Shown piece after piece: positions 53,516 through 62,420 of a stretch of DNA of 64,000 bases (positions are counted from its first letter, which is position 1; every line of letters begins with the position of its first letter). The DNA comes from Myxococcus qinghaiensis. GTDB lineage: Bacteria > Myxococcota > Myxococcia > Myxococcales > Myxococcaceae. A program made the position numbers and the translations under genes. The notes under the pieces are model-generated. The model made no database searches, was not told the origin of the DNA, and saw only the letters and a list, made by a program, of their open reading frames with translations. Location: the NCBI RefSeq assembly GCF_024198215.1, contig NZ_JAKCFA010000015.1, forward strand, positions 228,729 through 292,728, written 5' to 3'.

Positions 53516-54198
53516 TGTCCACCCACGGGACCACCCGGAGTCGAGTCCTCGTGGCCTGTCTGGGCCTGGGCGCGCTGGTGGGCCTCGGGTGGGGGCGACC
53601 TCCGGCGACGAGGAAACCCATGACGACGCTCGCCCCGGTGCCCTTGTCGAAGCTGAAGGTGACGCAGGGCGCGCTGCGCGAGCGGACCGATGGAAAGCTC
53701 GACATGGATGGTGCGAGGTTGCGAGCCTTCGTGCCCGGCACGGACATGGCGGCGCGCGCCGAGCTGCGCTTCCTGCCCCGAGGACCCACCGGCGAGCAGC
53801 GGGCCTTGCAGTCCGGCGAGCAACGCCAACAGGTGGGCCTCAAGCTTCGCGCGCGGGATGGCTGCAACGTGTTGTATGTGATGTGGCGCTTCGCTCCGAA
53901 GGCAGGCGTCGTCGTCAACTACAAGCGAAATCCCGACCAGCACCGGAGCAGCGACTGCGGCAACCGGGGCTATGTCACCGTCACCCCCTTCCGACGCGGC
54001 GTGGTGAGCGCGCCCACGTGGGGCGAAGAGCACACCCTGCGCACAGAGCTGCGCGGCGTGACGTTGCGCGTGTGGACGGATGACGCGCTGACGTGGGAGG
54101 GCGACCTTCCCCCCGAGGCCCTCGCGCTCGAAGGCCCTTTGGGAGTGCGCTCGGACAACGTGCGGCTGACGTTCCAGCTCGCGGCTCCCCCACCCTGA
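53515..54198 (+). CDS. Exported protein, possible polysaccharide-lyase-like jelly roll
   Basis: The protein has 227 aa. ATG 53515 shares one base with the upstream stop (TGATG). An N-terminal hydrophobic segment (SRVLVACLGLGALVGLGWG) suggests export. The rest is beta-rich, with features seen in concanavalin-like polysaccharide lyases (VLYVMWRFAPKAGVVVNYKR, GVTLRVWTDDALTWEGDLP), but I cannot name the family with confidence. Two Cys residues (CNVL, DCGNRG) could pair. Its place at the end of the polysaccharide operon suggests it trims or binds the polymer (inference). Confidence 0.55.
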   Translation: MSTHGTTRSRVLVACLGLGALVGLGWGRPPATRKPMTTLAPVPLSKLKVTQGALRERTDGKLDMDGARLRAFVPGTDMAARAELRFLPRGPTGEQRALQSGEQRQQVGLKLRARDGCNVLYVMWRFAPKAGVVVNYKRNPDQHRSSDCGNRGYVTVTPFRRGVVSAPTWGEEHTLRTELRGVTLRVWTDDALTWEGDLPPEALALEGPLGVRSDNVRLTFQLAAPPP

Positions 54199-54283
54199 CG
54201 CATTCCTTCCAGACGCCAGACTGGTGTCTTGAAGAGACTTGAGGGCATCCTGCGCGTCCACGCAGGGACATGAAGAGGCCCGT

Positions 54284-56164
54284 ATGCTCGCTGGACGTCT
54301 GGGTTCACTCCGCTGGCTCGTGTTGTCATCGCTGGGAGTGGGTGCGCTGGGATGTGGCGGTGCGCTGGAGGCCGTGGAGGACACGGCGCTCCGCGACACG
54401 GAAGCGTCCCTCGCGGGGCTCCAGGGCAACACGGTATATGGGCGCTGGCTCGGCTCGGGCGGCCGGAGTCCCACGCACCCCGGCAATCGCACGTTCATCG
54501 TCGACCACGCGGGCCCCACGGCGACGGTGACGTTCACCCTCACCTCGTCCGTGGACGCCTACCTCTATCTCCTCGACGCGAGCGGCAACGTGCTCGCCGA
54601 GGACGACAACAGCGCGGGCAGCCTGGGTGCGCGGCTCTCCGTCTCCCTGGCCCCTGGCACGTACAGGCTCGTCGCGGCGACGGCCTCACCGGGCCAGAGC
54701 GGGGAGCTCACCCTCGTCTCCGACAGGGCGCCGCTGCGCTTCAGCCAGCGACTGCTCCTCAAGGCCGTGTCCACGTTCCAGTGGGTCTACGACGACAGCG
54801 GCACGGGCTCGAACGACGACGTCTCCATCTGGCGCCCCAACCTCGCACAGTCGCCGGGCTACTACTCACTGGGCGATGTCGCGATGCCGAACGGCGGCGG
54901 AGGCCCCGCGCCTTCGACGGCGCTCGTGGTGCAGGGAGAGGGAGACCTGCTCGCGCGGCCCGTCGACTACGTCTGGGTCTGGGACGACAAGGGCTCGGGC
55001 GGAACCCATGACGGCTCGTTCTGGGAGCCCGTCGCGCCCGCTGGATATACCTGTCTGGGTGCGGTGGGCGTGCTGGGCTACGGCAAGCCCTCCACGGACC
55101 TCATTCGATGCGTCAAGAACGAGTACCTGGTCTCCGCCAACCCGGGCGCGCTGTGGAATGACAGCGGCTCCGGCGCGAACAACGACGTGGGGCTCTGGCA
55201 GCCGCTGGCCAGGGACCATCGGGGACTTCCCGCGACCACCTTCGTCGCGCGCCCCAGTCACTCCGACGCGGGAGGCAGCCGCTACTGGGCCATCAACAAG
55301 AGCGCGACGGCGAACCCCGAGCTTCAGGGGCTGCCCGTGAGCGCCGCTACGGCCGCGGCCTTCGCCCCTCGCGTGTGGATGCACCCGGGCGAGGCCTACT
55401 TCCCCTCCTCCACCGAGTTCCACCTGGCCAACGTCCATGTGGAGGGCGGTCATCAGGTGACGAACCAGGCGCTGGGCTGTGACTCCTGCACGGACCCGCA
55501 GTTCCTGGATGGACAGCGGCCGAACCAGACGCCGGTGCCTGTCTATGCGGAGCTCATCACGCGCACCGTCAATGGGCAGCCCACGTCGACCACGGACGTG
55601 GTGTATTGGATGTTCTATCCGTACAATAATGGCAAGCGCGTCTGCATCGGCTGGTACTCGCCCTGGGGCTGCGTGGGTGGGTACTCCACGTTTGGCAATC
55701 ACGTGGGGGACTGGGAGCACGCCACGGTGCGCTTCGTGGAGGGCCGTCCGTCGCAGGTCTATCTGAGCCAGCACGCCAGCGGGCAGACCTTCACCTATGG
55801 CGACAAGGGCCTGGGCCTGTTGGGCTGGCGACCGGAGCTCTTCTCCGCCCAGGGCTCGCACGGCGTCTATGCGGATGCCGCGCGGCACATCTACCGGAAC
55901 CTGCCCAACGGTGACTTCCTGGCGGATGACACCGGACGCGGCATCGCCTGGGACACGTGGAGCGCGCTGGTGCCCTTCGACTGGCGCACGCCGGGTACTT
56001 TCGAGGGCAGCCTGTCCTGGTTGAATCGCACCGAGCGCTGGGGCAACCCGAAGTCGGGCTGCGAAGTCTCCGAGCCCATCGCCGGCGAGTGCATCCTCAA
56101 TGACGGGCCCACAGGCCCCATGTCGAAGAGCGCGTCCCGGCCGGACTTCCTACCCCTCGACTGA
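54284..56164 (+). CDS. Lipoprotein with Vps62-like (DUF946) domain
   Basis: The protein has 626 aa from ATG 54284 (AAGAGG upstream). A lipobox ends in VGALGC. Residues ~45-150 form a prepeptidase-type beta-sandwich (TVTFTLTSSVDAYLYLLDAS). Then come three W-x-D-x-G-S/T-G repeats (YDDSGTGSNDD, WDDKGSGGTHDG, WNDSGSGANNDV), and ~340-600 carry the Vps62/DUF946 signature (FAPRVWMHPGEAYFPSS, YWMFYPYNNGK, NHVGDWEHATVRF). The family is known from fungi, plants and scattered bacteria without a firm biochemical role. It likely sits on the cell surface. Confidence 0.8.
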   Translation: MLAGRLGSLRWLVLSSLGVGALGCGGALEAVEDTALRDTEASLAGLQGNTVYGRWLGSGGRSPTHPGNRTFIVDHAGPTATVTFTLTSSVDAYLYLLDASGNVLAEDDNSAGSLGARLSVSLAPGTYRLVAATASPGQSGELTLVSDRAPLRFSQRLLLKAVSTFQWVYDDSGTGSNDDVSIWRPNLAQSPGYYSLGDVAMPNGGGGPAPSTALVVQGEGDLLARPVDYVWVWDDKGSGGTHDGSFWEPVAPAGYTCLGAVGVLGYGKPSTDLIRCVKNEYLVSANPGALWNDSGSGANNDVGLWQPLARDHRGLPATTFVARPSHSDAGGSRYWAINKSATANPELQGLPVSAATAAAFAPRVWMHPGEAYFPSSTEFHLANVHVEGGHQVTNQALGCDSCTDPQFLDGQRPNQTPVPVYAELITRTVNGQPTSTTDVVYWMFYPYNNGKRVCIGWYSPWGCVGGYSTFGNHVGDWEHATVRFVEGRPSQVYLSQHASGQTFTYGDKGLGLLGWRPELFSAQGSHGVYADAARHIYRNLPNGDFLADDTGRGIAWDTWSALVPFDWRTPGTFEGSLSWLNRTERWGNPKSGCEVSEPIAGECILNDGPTGPMSKSASRPDFLPLD

Positions 56165-56549
56165 CCTGCGGGTGCACTGCGGGCGGTGCAAGCCCCCCTC
56201 GAGTTGTACGCAGGCCGCGTCCGGCAAGGGGCGCAGCGTCACGATGGGCGACGACGAGCGACTCCAGAAGCGTCTTCGCTCGCGTCCCCGGCGCTCCAGG
56301 GCAGGCTTCCGACAACCTTGGAACACCCCGCGCGATTGCCATTCCCATCATCCACCATCCAATCAATCGCACCAGCCGTTCCGCCCATGCGTCTGACTCT
56401 TTTCCCACGCCACACAGTCACGACTGTCCAACCCACACACAAACAGGTAAATCTGGCTAGACCTCAATAACCAAGATGAAGATAAACCCTCCGGGAGACT
56501 CCGGCTCGCGGTCTCCGCATCGACCCCCAGAGCCTTCAAAGAGGTGCCC
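56165..56549. other. Gene-free stretch before the Cys-rich lipoproteins
   Basis: No gene is seen in 385 bases. It presumably holds the promoter of the two small lipoprotein genes. The A/T-rich part around 56430-56490 is the most promoter-like. No clear inverted repeat was found. Confidence 0.5.
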
Positions 56550-56873
56550 ATGAAGAACAGTCTCAGAGGTCTGTGCCTGCTTGCGATTGGAGCAGTGCTT
56601 GCCGTGGGTTGTGGTGGCGTTCCCCAGGAAGAGACGCAGCCCCAGGACAGCGACTCGTCGGTGGCCATCCCTTCTGAGTACCTCGGCACCGAGGATGAAG
56701 AGGCGGTCCAGGGAGAGGTGGGAAGTAGCGCCATCTGCTGCAACATCAAGTGTTCAGGTAACTGGTATGGCCCCTACCCGTCCGTCCAATACAACAATTG
56801 CGCTGAGTTCGGCAGGTACAAATGCAAGCAGAAGGGCCTCTCCTATCAGAACTACGCCTGGAAGAACTGCTAG
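56550..56873 (+). CDS. Small Cys-rich lipoprotein, paralog 1
   Basis: The protein has 107 aa. ATG 56550 has GAGG 5 nt upstream; the in-frame GTG 56544 is too close to that site. A lipobox signal peptide ends in LAVGC. An acidic linker follows (aa ~23-59, with IPSEYLG) and then a C-terminal domain of ~45 residues with six cysteines spaced CC-x3-C-x15-C-x7-C-x14-C, ending in WKNC. The next gene has the same plan, so this is a tandem duplication. I do not recognise the family. The cysteines probably form three disulfides, and the protein would be displayed at the cell surface. Confidence 0.75.
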   Translation: MKNSLRGLCLLAIGAVLAVGCGGVPQEETQPQDSDSSVAIPSEYLGTEDEEAVQGEVGSSAICCNIKCSGNWYGPYPSVQYNNCAEFGRYKCKQKGLSYQNYAWKNC

Positions 56874-56905
56874 TCGTTCATCTTCAATCACTCAAGGACA
56901 CCCCC

Positions 56906-57235
56906 ATGAAGACCCGATTCAAGAGCGCATGGCTGCTTTCCCTGGCGACCACCCTCCTCCTGGCCTGCGGTGGCACCGCGAATGAGCCGCTCGATGGTGA
57001 CAGCCCTGCGCCGACCACCATTCCCGAGGAGTACATCGGACAGGACGAGACTGTCTTCAATGAAGACACCCCCGTGGGAGAGTTCAAGGCCTGCTGCTAC
57101 GCCATCTGCGCGACCGACACGGTGTGGAAGGGTCCCTTCCGGAACGTCGTGGCTGGCAACTGCGGGAACTACGGGAAGTACTACTGCAAGCAGCGTAACC
57201 TGGCCTACGCGGGCGCGAAGTGGGATAACTGCTAG
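56906..57235 (+). CDS. Small Cys-rich lipoprotein, paralog 2
   Basis: The protein has 109 aa. ATG 56906 has AAGGA ~8 nt upstream. A lipobox ends in LLLAC; an acidic linker with IPEEYIGQDE follows and then the C-terminal domain CC-x3-C-x17-C-x7-C-x14-C, ending in WDNC. It keeps the W-x-G-P, G-x-Y-x-C-K-Q and final W-x-N-C of its neighbour 32 nt upstream, while the linkers and signal peptides have diverged. Both likely come from one transcript. Function unknown. Confidence 0.75.
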   Translation: MKTRFKSAWLLSLATTLLLACGGTANEPLDGDSPAPTTIPEEYIGQDETVFNEDTPVGEFKACCYAICATDTVWKGPFRNVVAGNCGNYGKYYCKQRNLAYAGAKWDNC

Positions 57236-57297
57236 GCCCTGTCTGACTCAAGCGCCGACGCCGGTTGTCGTCCTCCGCAGGGAGGCAAGCCAGCGTG

Positions 57298-57420
57298 ATG
57301 CGCTACGAATTGAACGAGCGGCAGTGGAGGGCCTTGGCCCCTCTGCTGCCGCACCAGGTCCGGGGTGGTGCATGGAAGGACCACCGGCTCATCGGGCACT
57401 TCAAGGACCAGCGTGCCAGC
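57298..57420 (+). pseudogene. IS5-type transposase, N-terminal relic
   Basis: The frame MRYELNERQWRALAPLLPHQ followed by WKDHRLI is the opening of IS5/DUF4096-type transposases (commonly YELTDEQWARIEPLLP...). It loses similarity after ~40 codons and runs into the 3' end of the convergent gene, so it is a truncated relic. It may have cut off whatever followed the lipoproteins. Confidence 0.7.
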
Positions 57421-57435
57421 CGTGCCCTTCGACCA

Positions 57436-58581
57436 TCAATTGATGGGGTACGCGTGGACGAAGAGGAAGACGAGCATGCCCTGGAACAGCGCGCAGCCGA
57501 GCACCACGGGACCTCGCAACGCGGGGTGCCGGCTGAGCCAGGCGCCCAGGGGCAGGAAGGCGGGCCACACGGCCGCGCTGTAGCGCCCCAGGCCCACCAG
57601 CCCAATCGTCCACAACACGAGCATCAGCGGCAGGCCAAAGACAGCCAGCGTCCACCAGCGCCTCCGCATCGTGAGCAGGAGCGCCCCCACGCCGGGGATG
57701 AAGGACAGCGCCACGTAGAGGCTGACCTCGGGCGCCCAGTTGCCCTTCCACCACGTCACCAGCCCCGCCCAGGCCCCCGCCCACTCGCCCCCGCGCACCT
57801 TCCACCAGATCTGCGGGTCCCCGAACTTCCGCCAGAGGAAGACGAAGTAGAGCGAGGTCATCACCAACGGAATCGCCAGCGCGAGGATGTCGCGATGGAA
57901 CCACGCCTTCAGCCCACCCCCGCGCGAGCGAAGCTGCTGGAACAAGAGGGACAGCCCCGCCACGAGTGACAGGTGGCGCGCCAGCCCTCCGAAGCCCAGC
58001 GCGAGCGCCGCCCACCAGTGCCGCCCCCGCAGGCTCAAGAGCAGCGCGAGCGCCGTGAGGAACACCATCCAGGACTCGGGGTAGCCCGCGGACTGGAAGA
58101 AGGCGAAGGGATACGCGGTGAAGAGCAACAGTGAGACACGGGCCGTGTCCTCGCCCTCCAGCATGCGAAACAGCCGATACAGGACGATGAGCCCCAGCAG
58201 TCCCGCGACATTCGCCACCAGCACCAGGGAGACCTGGATGCTCAGGCCCGTGGTGTCTCGCACCAGGCGCCCCAGCATCGGCAGGAGCGGGAAGAAGTTG
58301 GTGGCCTGGGGCCGCGCGTAGCCCTGCTGGGCAATCTCCGTGTACCAACCACAGTCCCACCGACAGAACGCGTCCAGCCCCGCCAGGCCCGTCTGCTGGA
58401 AGGGCGCGCGGTGGAGCCTGTTGTCGAACACCAGCGACACGCGCGCGAGCAGGAACAGCGCCAGCCGACTGATGAAGAAGAGCCCCACGGGAAACGCCAG
58501 CTCCGCCCCCAGCGCGCGCAGCCGCGCCCCCAGCGATATCGGCGACGGGGTCTCTCCTGAAACAGGGACATCGGTGGACAT
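57436..58581 (-). CDS. PIG-V-like (GPI mannosyltransferase 2 family) membrane protein
   Basis: The protein has 381 aa with about nine membrane spans. The luminal motif FCRWDCGWYTEIAQQGY (~72-88) and NFFPLLPMLGR are typical of the Mannosyl_trans2 / PIG-V family, GT-C-type lipid-linked mannosyltransferases; the acidic Asp in the WD pair is the expected catalytic residue. Bacterial members act on envelope glycans, substrate unknown. The gene stands alone on the minus strand. Confidence 0.82.
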   Translation of the reverse strand: MSTDVPVSGETPSPISLGARLRALGAELAFPVGLFFISRLALFLLARVSLVFDNRLHRAPFQQTGLAGLDAFCRWDCGWYTEIAQQGYARPQATNFFPLLPMLGRLVRDTTGLSIQVSLVLVANVAGLLGLIVLYRLFRMLEGEDTARVSLLLFTAYPFAFFQSAGYPESWMVFLTALALLLSLRGRHWWAALALGFGGLARHLSLVAGLSLLFQQLRSRGGGLKAWFHRDILALAIPLVMTSLYFVFLWRKFGDPQIWWKVRGGEWAGAWAGLVTWWKGNWAPEVSLYVALSFIPGVGALLLTMRRRWWTLAVFGLPLMLVLWTIGLVGLGRYSAAVWPAFLPLGAWLSRHPALRGPVVLGCALFQGMLVFLFVHAYPIN

Positions 58582-58748
58582 GCGGTGGCTGAATCCAGAG
58601 GTGCGAGAAGGGCGGACACCCTACCCTACTCCCTCGTCCTTCACAGCGAGGAACGGGCGGCCCCCGCCCTGCCTCGCGCTGCCCCGGAATGCTATCCTCC
58701 GCCCTCTCGCCTGACACCCGTGGCGAGAGGCCCGGGGAGGTCTACACC

Positions 58749-59021
58749 ATGGGAGCAAAGGCGGGATGGGTCGCGACCGTGGGAGTGGTGACGGCGCTCG
58801 GGCTCGCCGCGCTGCTGCGCCAGCAATTGATGGCACCGCGCGCTGGACCTCCACCGGACTCCGCGATTCCAAGCACGTCCGTGCCTGGCGAGCCCGCCAC
58901 CCGTCCAGCTGCGCCGAAGCCACCCCCGCCCCGGCGGAGTCCGCCCAAGGCCCCACCCTCGCTCAATGGGATGGGGGGCCTGGCCGAGATCCGGACGGAG
59001 CTGCTGACGCTGAACGCCTGA
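58749..59021 (+). CDS. Small membrane-anchored Pro-rich protein
   Basis: The protein has 90 aa from ATG 58749, which has GGGGAGG 9 nt upstream. One N-terminal membrane helix (AGWVATVGVVTALGLAALL) is followed by a Pro/Ala/Arg-rich tail (KPPPPRRSPPKAPPS) and a short C-terminal segment (GGLAEIRTELLTLNA). Family unknown; the good ribosome binding site and codon use support a real gene. Confidence 0.55.
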   Translation: MGAKAGWVATVGVVTALGLAALLRQQLMAPRAGPPPDSAIPSTSVPGEPATRPAAPKPPPPRRSPPKAPPSLNGMGGLAEIRTELLTLNA

Positions 59022-59094
59022 CGAGCCCGCGCCACCCAGGGCGCGCGGCGAGGCCACCCGGCCCCGCGCGGCCCATGACAGGTGGAGCTTCGGG

Positions 59095-59682
59095 TCAGAG
59101 CACCGTTCGAATCGTCCGGTCCCCCGAGATGTATTGGTTCAACGTGTAGCCGAAGTCCGACGTGCAGCCGGAGTCGACCTTCCTAAGCAGCGCATACAGC
59201 ATGCGTCCCACGGGGACGGCGTCGAGGACGGACCTCAGGCTGTAGTGCTCCTCATGAGCGGTGACCTTGAGGTCCTCGTCGAGCACGACCTTATGCACGG
59301 CCTGATAGGTGAACGAATCCCCCACCAGGAGCTGCCAGGGGCGCCATGCGAGGAAGTGCTTGAAGACCAGCGTGCACGTCACATCGGCCAGCACGACGTG
59401 CGAGCCATCCGGGCGGAGCGTCTCCGCCACGTCGCCGAACACGATGCGGCAGTCGGAGAGGAAGGTCCGGTTGACATAGACGAGCCGCCGGATGCTCTCC
59501 AATCCCTTCACCGTGATGAGCGGATCCTGGAAGGTCGCCTCGGGATGGTAGTGCTTCGTCGCGGCGGCCCGGGGCGGGCGTTCGTCGACGCCGTAGAGGA
59601 TGGGCAGGATGCTCCGGACGAGCTCCGCGGCACTGCCACGAGACATCTGGAGAGACAGGGGGGACTGCGCGACATCCCTCAT
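59095..59682 (-). CDS. NTF2-like (SnoaL-type) protein
   Basis: The protein has 195 aa from ATG 59682, which has GGAGG 8 nt upstream. The sequence (RSILPILYGVDERPP, YHPEATFQDPLITVKGLESI, VFGDVAETLRPDGSHVVL) fits the NTF2-like fold, an alpha+beta cone used by many small enzymes and binding proteins. The gene follows the broken flavin monooxygenase with 5 nt between them, and such pairs are commonly co-transcribed. No catalytic residues can be assigned. Confidence 0.7.
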   Translation of the reverse strand: MRDVAQSPLSLQMSRGSAAELVRSILPILYGVDERPPRAAATKHYHPEATFQDPLITVKGLESIRRLVYVNRTFLSDCRIVFGDVAETLRPDGSHVVLADVTCTLVFKHFLAWRPWQLLVGDSFTYQAVHKVVLDEDLKVTAHEEHYSLRSVLDAVPVGRMLYALLRKVDSGCTSDFGYTLNQYISGDRTIRTVL

Positions 59683-59687
59683 ACGGG

Positions 59688-60636
59688 CTACCTCCAACGG
59701 GGGTTGGTGAAGCTGATTCCAAAAGAACCGCGCGGGGGAGCAAGCCCTGTCAGCGCCCCCAGGAGCAGCTCGCGCGCGCCCCTGGATATCGTCCCGAGCA
59801 CGTCCTCCCTCAGGACGCCGTCGGCATGCTTGCGGCGGCGCGGGTGCAGCAGGAACGCCGCCGTCTGCGCCAGGTGCTCGCCATAGATGGCGAAGGCCAG
59901 CCGCTCCCCGGGCCCGTGCCGTCGCACCCACTGCTCCATCTCCTCGCGCGAGGGCGCCGTCTCCGGGGACTGGAGGAACATGAGCAGCATCTTGGTGTGG
60001 AGGGAGAGGTGCATTCCGCCCGCAGACCCGAAGCCCCGCTCGTGGCCACAGTTGTTGAAGAGCAGCGTCGGGTGGCCGGGAATCCAGCCGCGAAGGAAGA
60101 GCGCGGTGCCAGGACGACGCGGGTTGACGAGGAAGTCGTACGACGGCGGGTGGAAGCCCGTGGCCAGCACCACCAGGTCGGCGCCGAGCCGAGGCTCCGC
60201 GCCCGCATCCAACCCTCGCCACCGCGCGTCCCGCGTCAGTCGGGGATGAACGGCGCGGGTGAGCTTCACCTCCAGCCCGTCGCGCGCCCAGGCCCGGGGC
60301 TCGCCCTGGAGATACGACACCCTTCCCTGGCGAATCGCCTCCAGGAAGTCGCTGTTGCAGCACGGGTCCTGCACGCCGTACAGCGGGAAGCCAGGCACCA
60401 GCATGTCCAGCTCGCGGTAGAAGCCTCGCTGGAGCAGCCGCTGCGACAGGGAGCGCAGGGACGCGCGGGTGGAAGCGATAGAGCAGGGAGGAGATCTGCA
60501 GCGTGGACGTGGCATTCACCCGCGTCCAGATGCCGCCCACGCGCGCGTCCGCCTCGTACAGCTCCACGTCATGTCCCGCGCACGCGCACTCCACGGCGGA
60601 CACGACCCCACCCACGCCCGCGCCAATGACAGCCAT
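59688..60636 (-). pseudogene. Flavin-containing monooxygenase, internally deleted and frameshifted
   Basis: The N-terminal frame from ATG 60636 has the FAD-binding MAVIGAGVGGVVSAVECACA (GxGxxG), ELYEADARVGGIWT and STLQISSLLYRFHP. Near 60465 the frame switches: the next frame reads SLSQRLLQRGFYRELDMLVP and then YGVQDPCCNSDFLEAI, followed by LVVLATGFHPPSYDFLVNP, which match the second half of the same family. The NADPH-binding middle (about 150 residues in full-length enzymes) is absent. The total coding length is ~300 codons against ~450-500 expected, so both deletion and frameshift point to a dead gene rather than a sequencing error alone. Confidence 0.75.
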
Positions 60637-60809
60637 ACGGAGTCGGCGGACGGGGGCTCGCCCTTTGGAAATGGCACGCATTCGGAGGCCGCGATGGTCT
60701 CCGGTCAGGCGGGGCCTCGTAATCGCCTGTCAGTCGCGGATGGGTGTCGGATGCTGGACGACGCCCCCCGTGTCCGGGAGCGGACGAACCCGAGCCCGCA
60801 GTGACAGGA

Positions 60810-60833
60810 CTCCGGCGCGCGAGCACGCCGGAG
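60810..60833. terminator. Possible terminator hairpin
   Basis: An 8-bp stem (CTCCGGCG / CGCCGGAG) with an 8-nt loop lies 18 nt past the stop of the leftward lipoprotein gene. The T-run (CCCCTTT) is on the + strand side, so it is weak as a terminator for the minus-strand gene. Confidence 0.4.
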
Positions 60834-60850
60834 CCCCTTTCACACGCGAA

Positions 60851-62104
60851 TCAGGGCAGCGGCGGCAGCGTCAGCACGCCATTGCACTGGCCGGGGCTGG
60901 AGGGCACGCCGGTTCCGCCCCACGGAGCTCCCGAGTTCACCGTCACGCTGGTGCTGGGCGGCGGCGGGCAGCCAAAGCCAGAGGCCTGGCGCACGGTGAG
61001 GTTGACGTTGGCCGGGATGTTGTAGAGGACGTCCGTGCCGGCGCCCACGCACATGTTGCGCGTCTGGGTACCGCCCGAGGGAATCGGAATCTCGATCTCC
61101 AGGCAGATGGGCAGCACGGTGCCGGGCGGCAGCGACGCGGCGTTCACCACCACGCGGAGGCAGCCGGGGTTGGTCTTCTCGATGTCCGCGTTGACGAAGC
61201 CAATCTCGCTGGTGTTGCCCGCGAAGCCGCTGGAGGAGATGCGGGCGCAGTCGTTCGGATCACACGTCATCGTCTCACGCACGGAGCACTGCACCGTGTT
61301 GGGCGCGCGCGTGGCGGTGGCGGCCTGCTGGTTCCAGATGTTGGAGCCCGGGCCCATGGACCACAGCGCGATGCTGCCCGGCGCCGTGCCGGCCATGTCG
61401 TTGGTGAGCGGGATGAAGACGCGCGCCGTCGCGCCGGGGCGCAGCGTGAGCAGGCTGCCCTTGGAGTCACGCACCTCCGAGTAGATGGCGCCACGCGACT
61501 CCAGGAAGACCGCCTGGCCCGAGCGGTTGATGGCGGCATCCGCGCCCGGCATCGCCAGGAGGCCCGTGTCGATGTAGCGCACGCCCACCGTGAAAGGCGG
61601 CAGGGGCTGCGAGCCGCCCTGGCCCTGGAGCGCGCCCAGGTTCACCTGGATGGAGGCGCCGCTGCGCGGGTCCACCACCAGGGCCGTGCCGCCGCTGAAG
61701 GTCTGCGTGTGGAGCGTGTGGAGCACGAAGCGGGCCCCCAGCACGTTGCGCGTGACGGCGCCCACGTGCGGCATGTGCCCCGGCGCGGTGATGGTCAGCG
61801 CGGAGCCCATGGGGACCGCGGCGGAGACGGCGAACGAGCCGTCCGTGCCCGTCGTCGTCACGGTGCCACGCAGGTCCACGACCGCGCCCGCGACGGGCGA
61901 GCCCGAAGCCGTCGTGACGACGCCACAGACGGTGATACCGGACGAAGACGGGGTACAGGTGGCGAGCGGCCGCGACTGCTCCACGGAGGCTGGAGGCTCG
62001 ACCTCGGTGTCAGGGGCGCCACAGCCGCCACCGAGCAGCGCCGCGCCTCCGAGAATTCCGCACAACCACAGCCACTGCTTTCCAGCGATTCTCGACAGAG
62101 ACAT
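60851..62104 (-). CDS. Lipoprotein with carboxypeptidase-regulatory-like domain
   Basis: The protein has 417 aa from ATG 62104 (GAGG 7 nt upstream). A lipobox ends in ALLGGGC. Residues ~60-120 (GVVTTASGSPVAGAVVDLRG) are a carboxypeptidase-regulatory-like Ig fold. The rest is beta-rich with several Cys (CSVRETMTCDPNDCARI) and resembles CILP-like extracellular repeats common in myxobacterial surface proteins. No enzymatic motif is seen. It is probably an outer-membrane-anchored structural or binding protein. Confidence 0.75.
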   Translation of the reverse strand: MSLSRIAGKQWLWLCGILGGAALLGGGCGAPDTEVEPPASVEQSRPLATCTPSSSGITVCGVVTTASGSPVAGAVVDLRGTVTTTGTDGSFAVSAAVPMGSALTITAPGHMPHVGAVTRNVLGARFVLHTLHTQTFSGGTALVVDPRSGASIQVNLGALQGQGGSQPLPPFTVGVRYIDTGLLAMPGADAAINRSGQAVFLESRGAIYSEVRDSKGSLLTLRPGATARVFIPLTNDMAGTAPGSIALWSMGPGSNIWNQQAATATRAPNTVQCSVRETMTCDPNDCARISSSGFAGNTSEIGFVNADIEKTNPGCLRVVVNAASLPPGTVLPICLEIEIPIPSGGTQTRNMCVGAGTDVLYNIPANVNLTVRQASGFGCPPPPSTSVTVNSGAPWGGTGVPSSPGQCNGVLTLPPLP

Positions 62105-62420
62105 CACGTACCTCGAAGTAGGAAGAGAGCGGTGACATCCGGAACGATGGCACCGTGCACATGGTATGTGATTCGTCTGACGTTTCCAGGGCCGACACAG
62201 GTGTTTCAATCCCGGCGTCAATATCCATTCAAACACAAACACGTCACCGGCGACCCAAGGCTTCCAGGACCTCGCGTGTGACATGAAGCGCTACAAACCA
62301 ATGCCTCACGACTGGGTGTTGTGACCAGGAATGTCACAAGCCTCGGCCTGGAGCTCGGCACCTACGGGAATCCCGCAGGTGCCGGAGGAAGCGTTGCGCA
62401 GGCGGTCGCACCGGGCCGCG
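62105..62420. other. Gene-free stretch with two inverted repeats
   Basis: No gene is seen. It holds the promoter of the leftward lipoprotein gene. Inverted repeats: TTGTGAC-n7-GTCACAA (62319-62339) and a long hairpin GGCACCTACGGGAATCCCG followed by CAGGTGCC (62357-62383). The hairpin lies 38 nt past the ankyrin gene's stop and could end that transcript, but no T-run follows. Confidence 0.5.
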
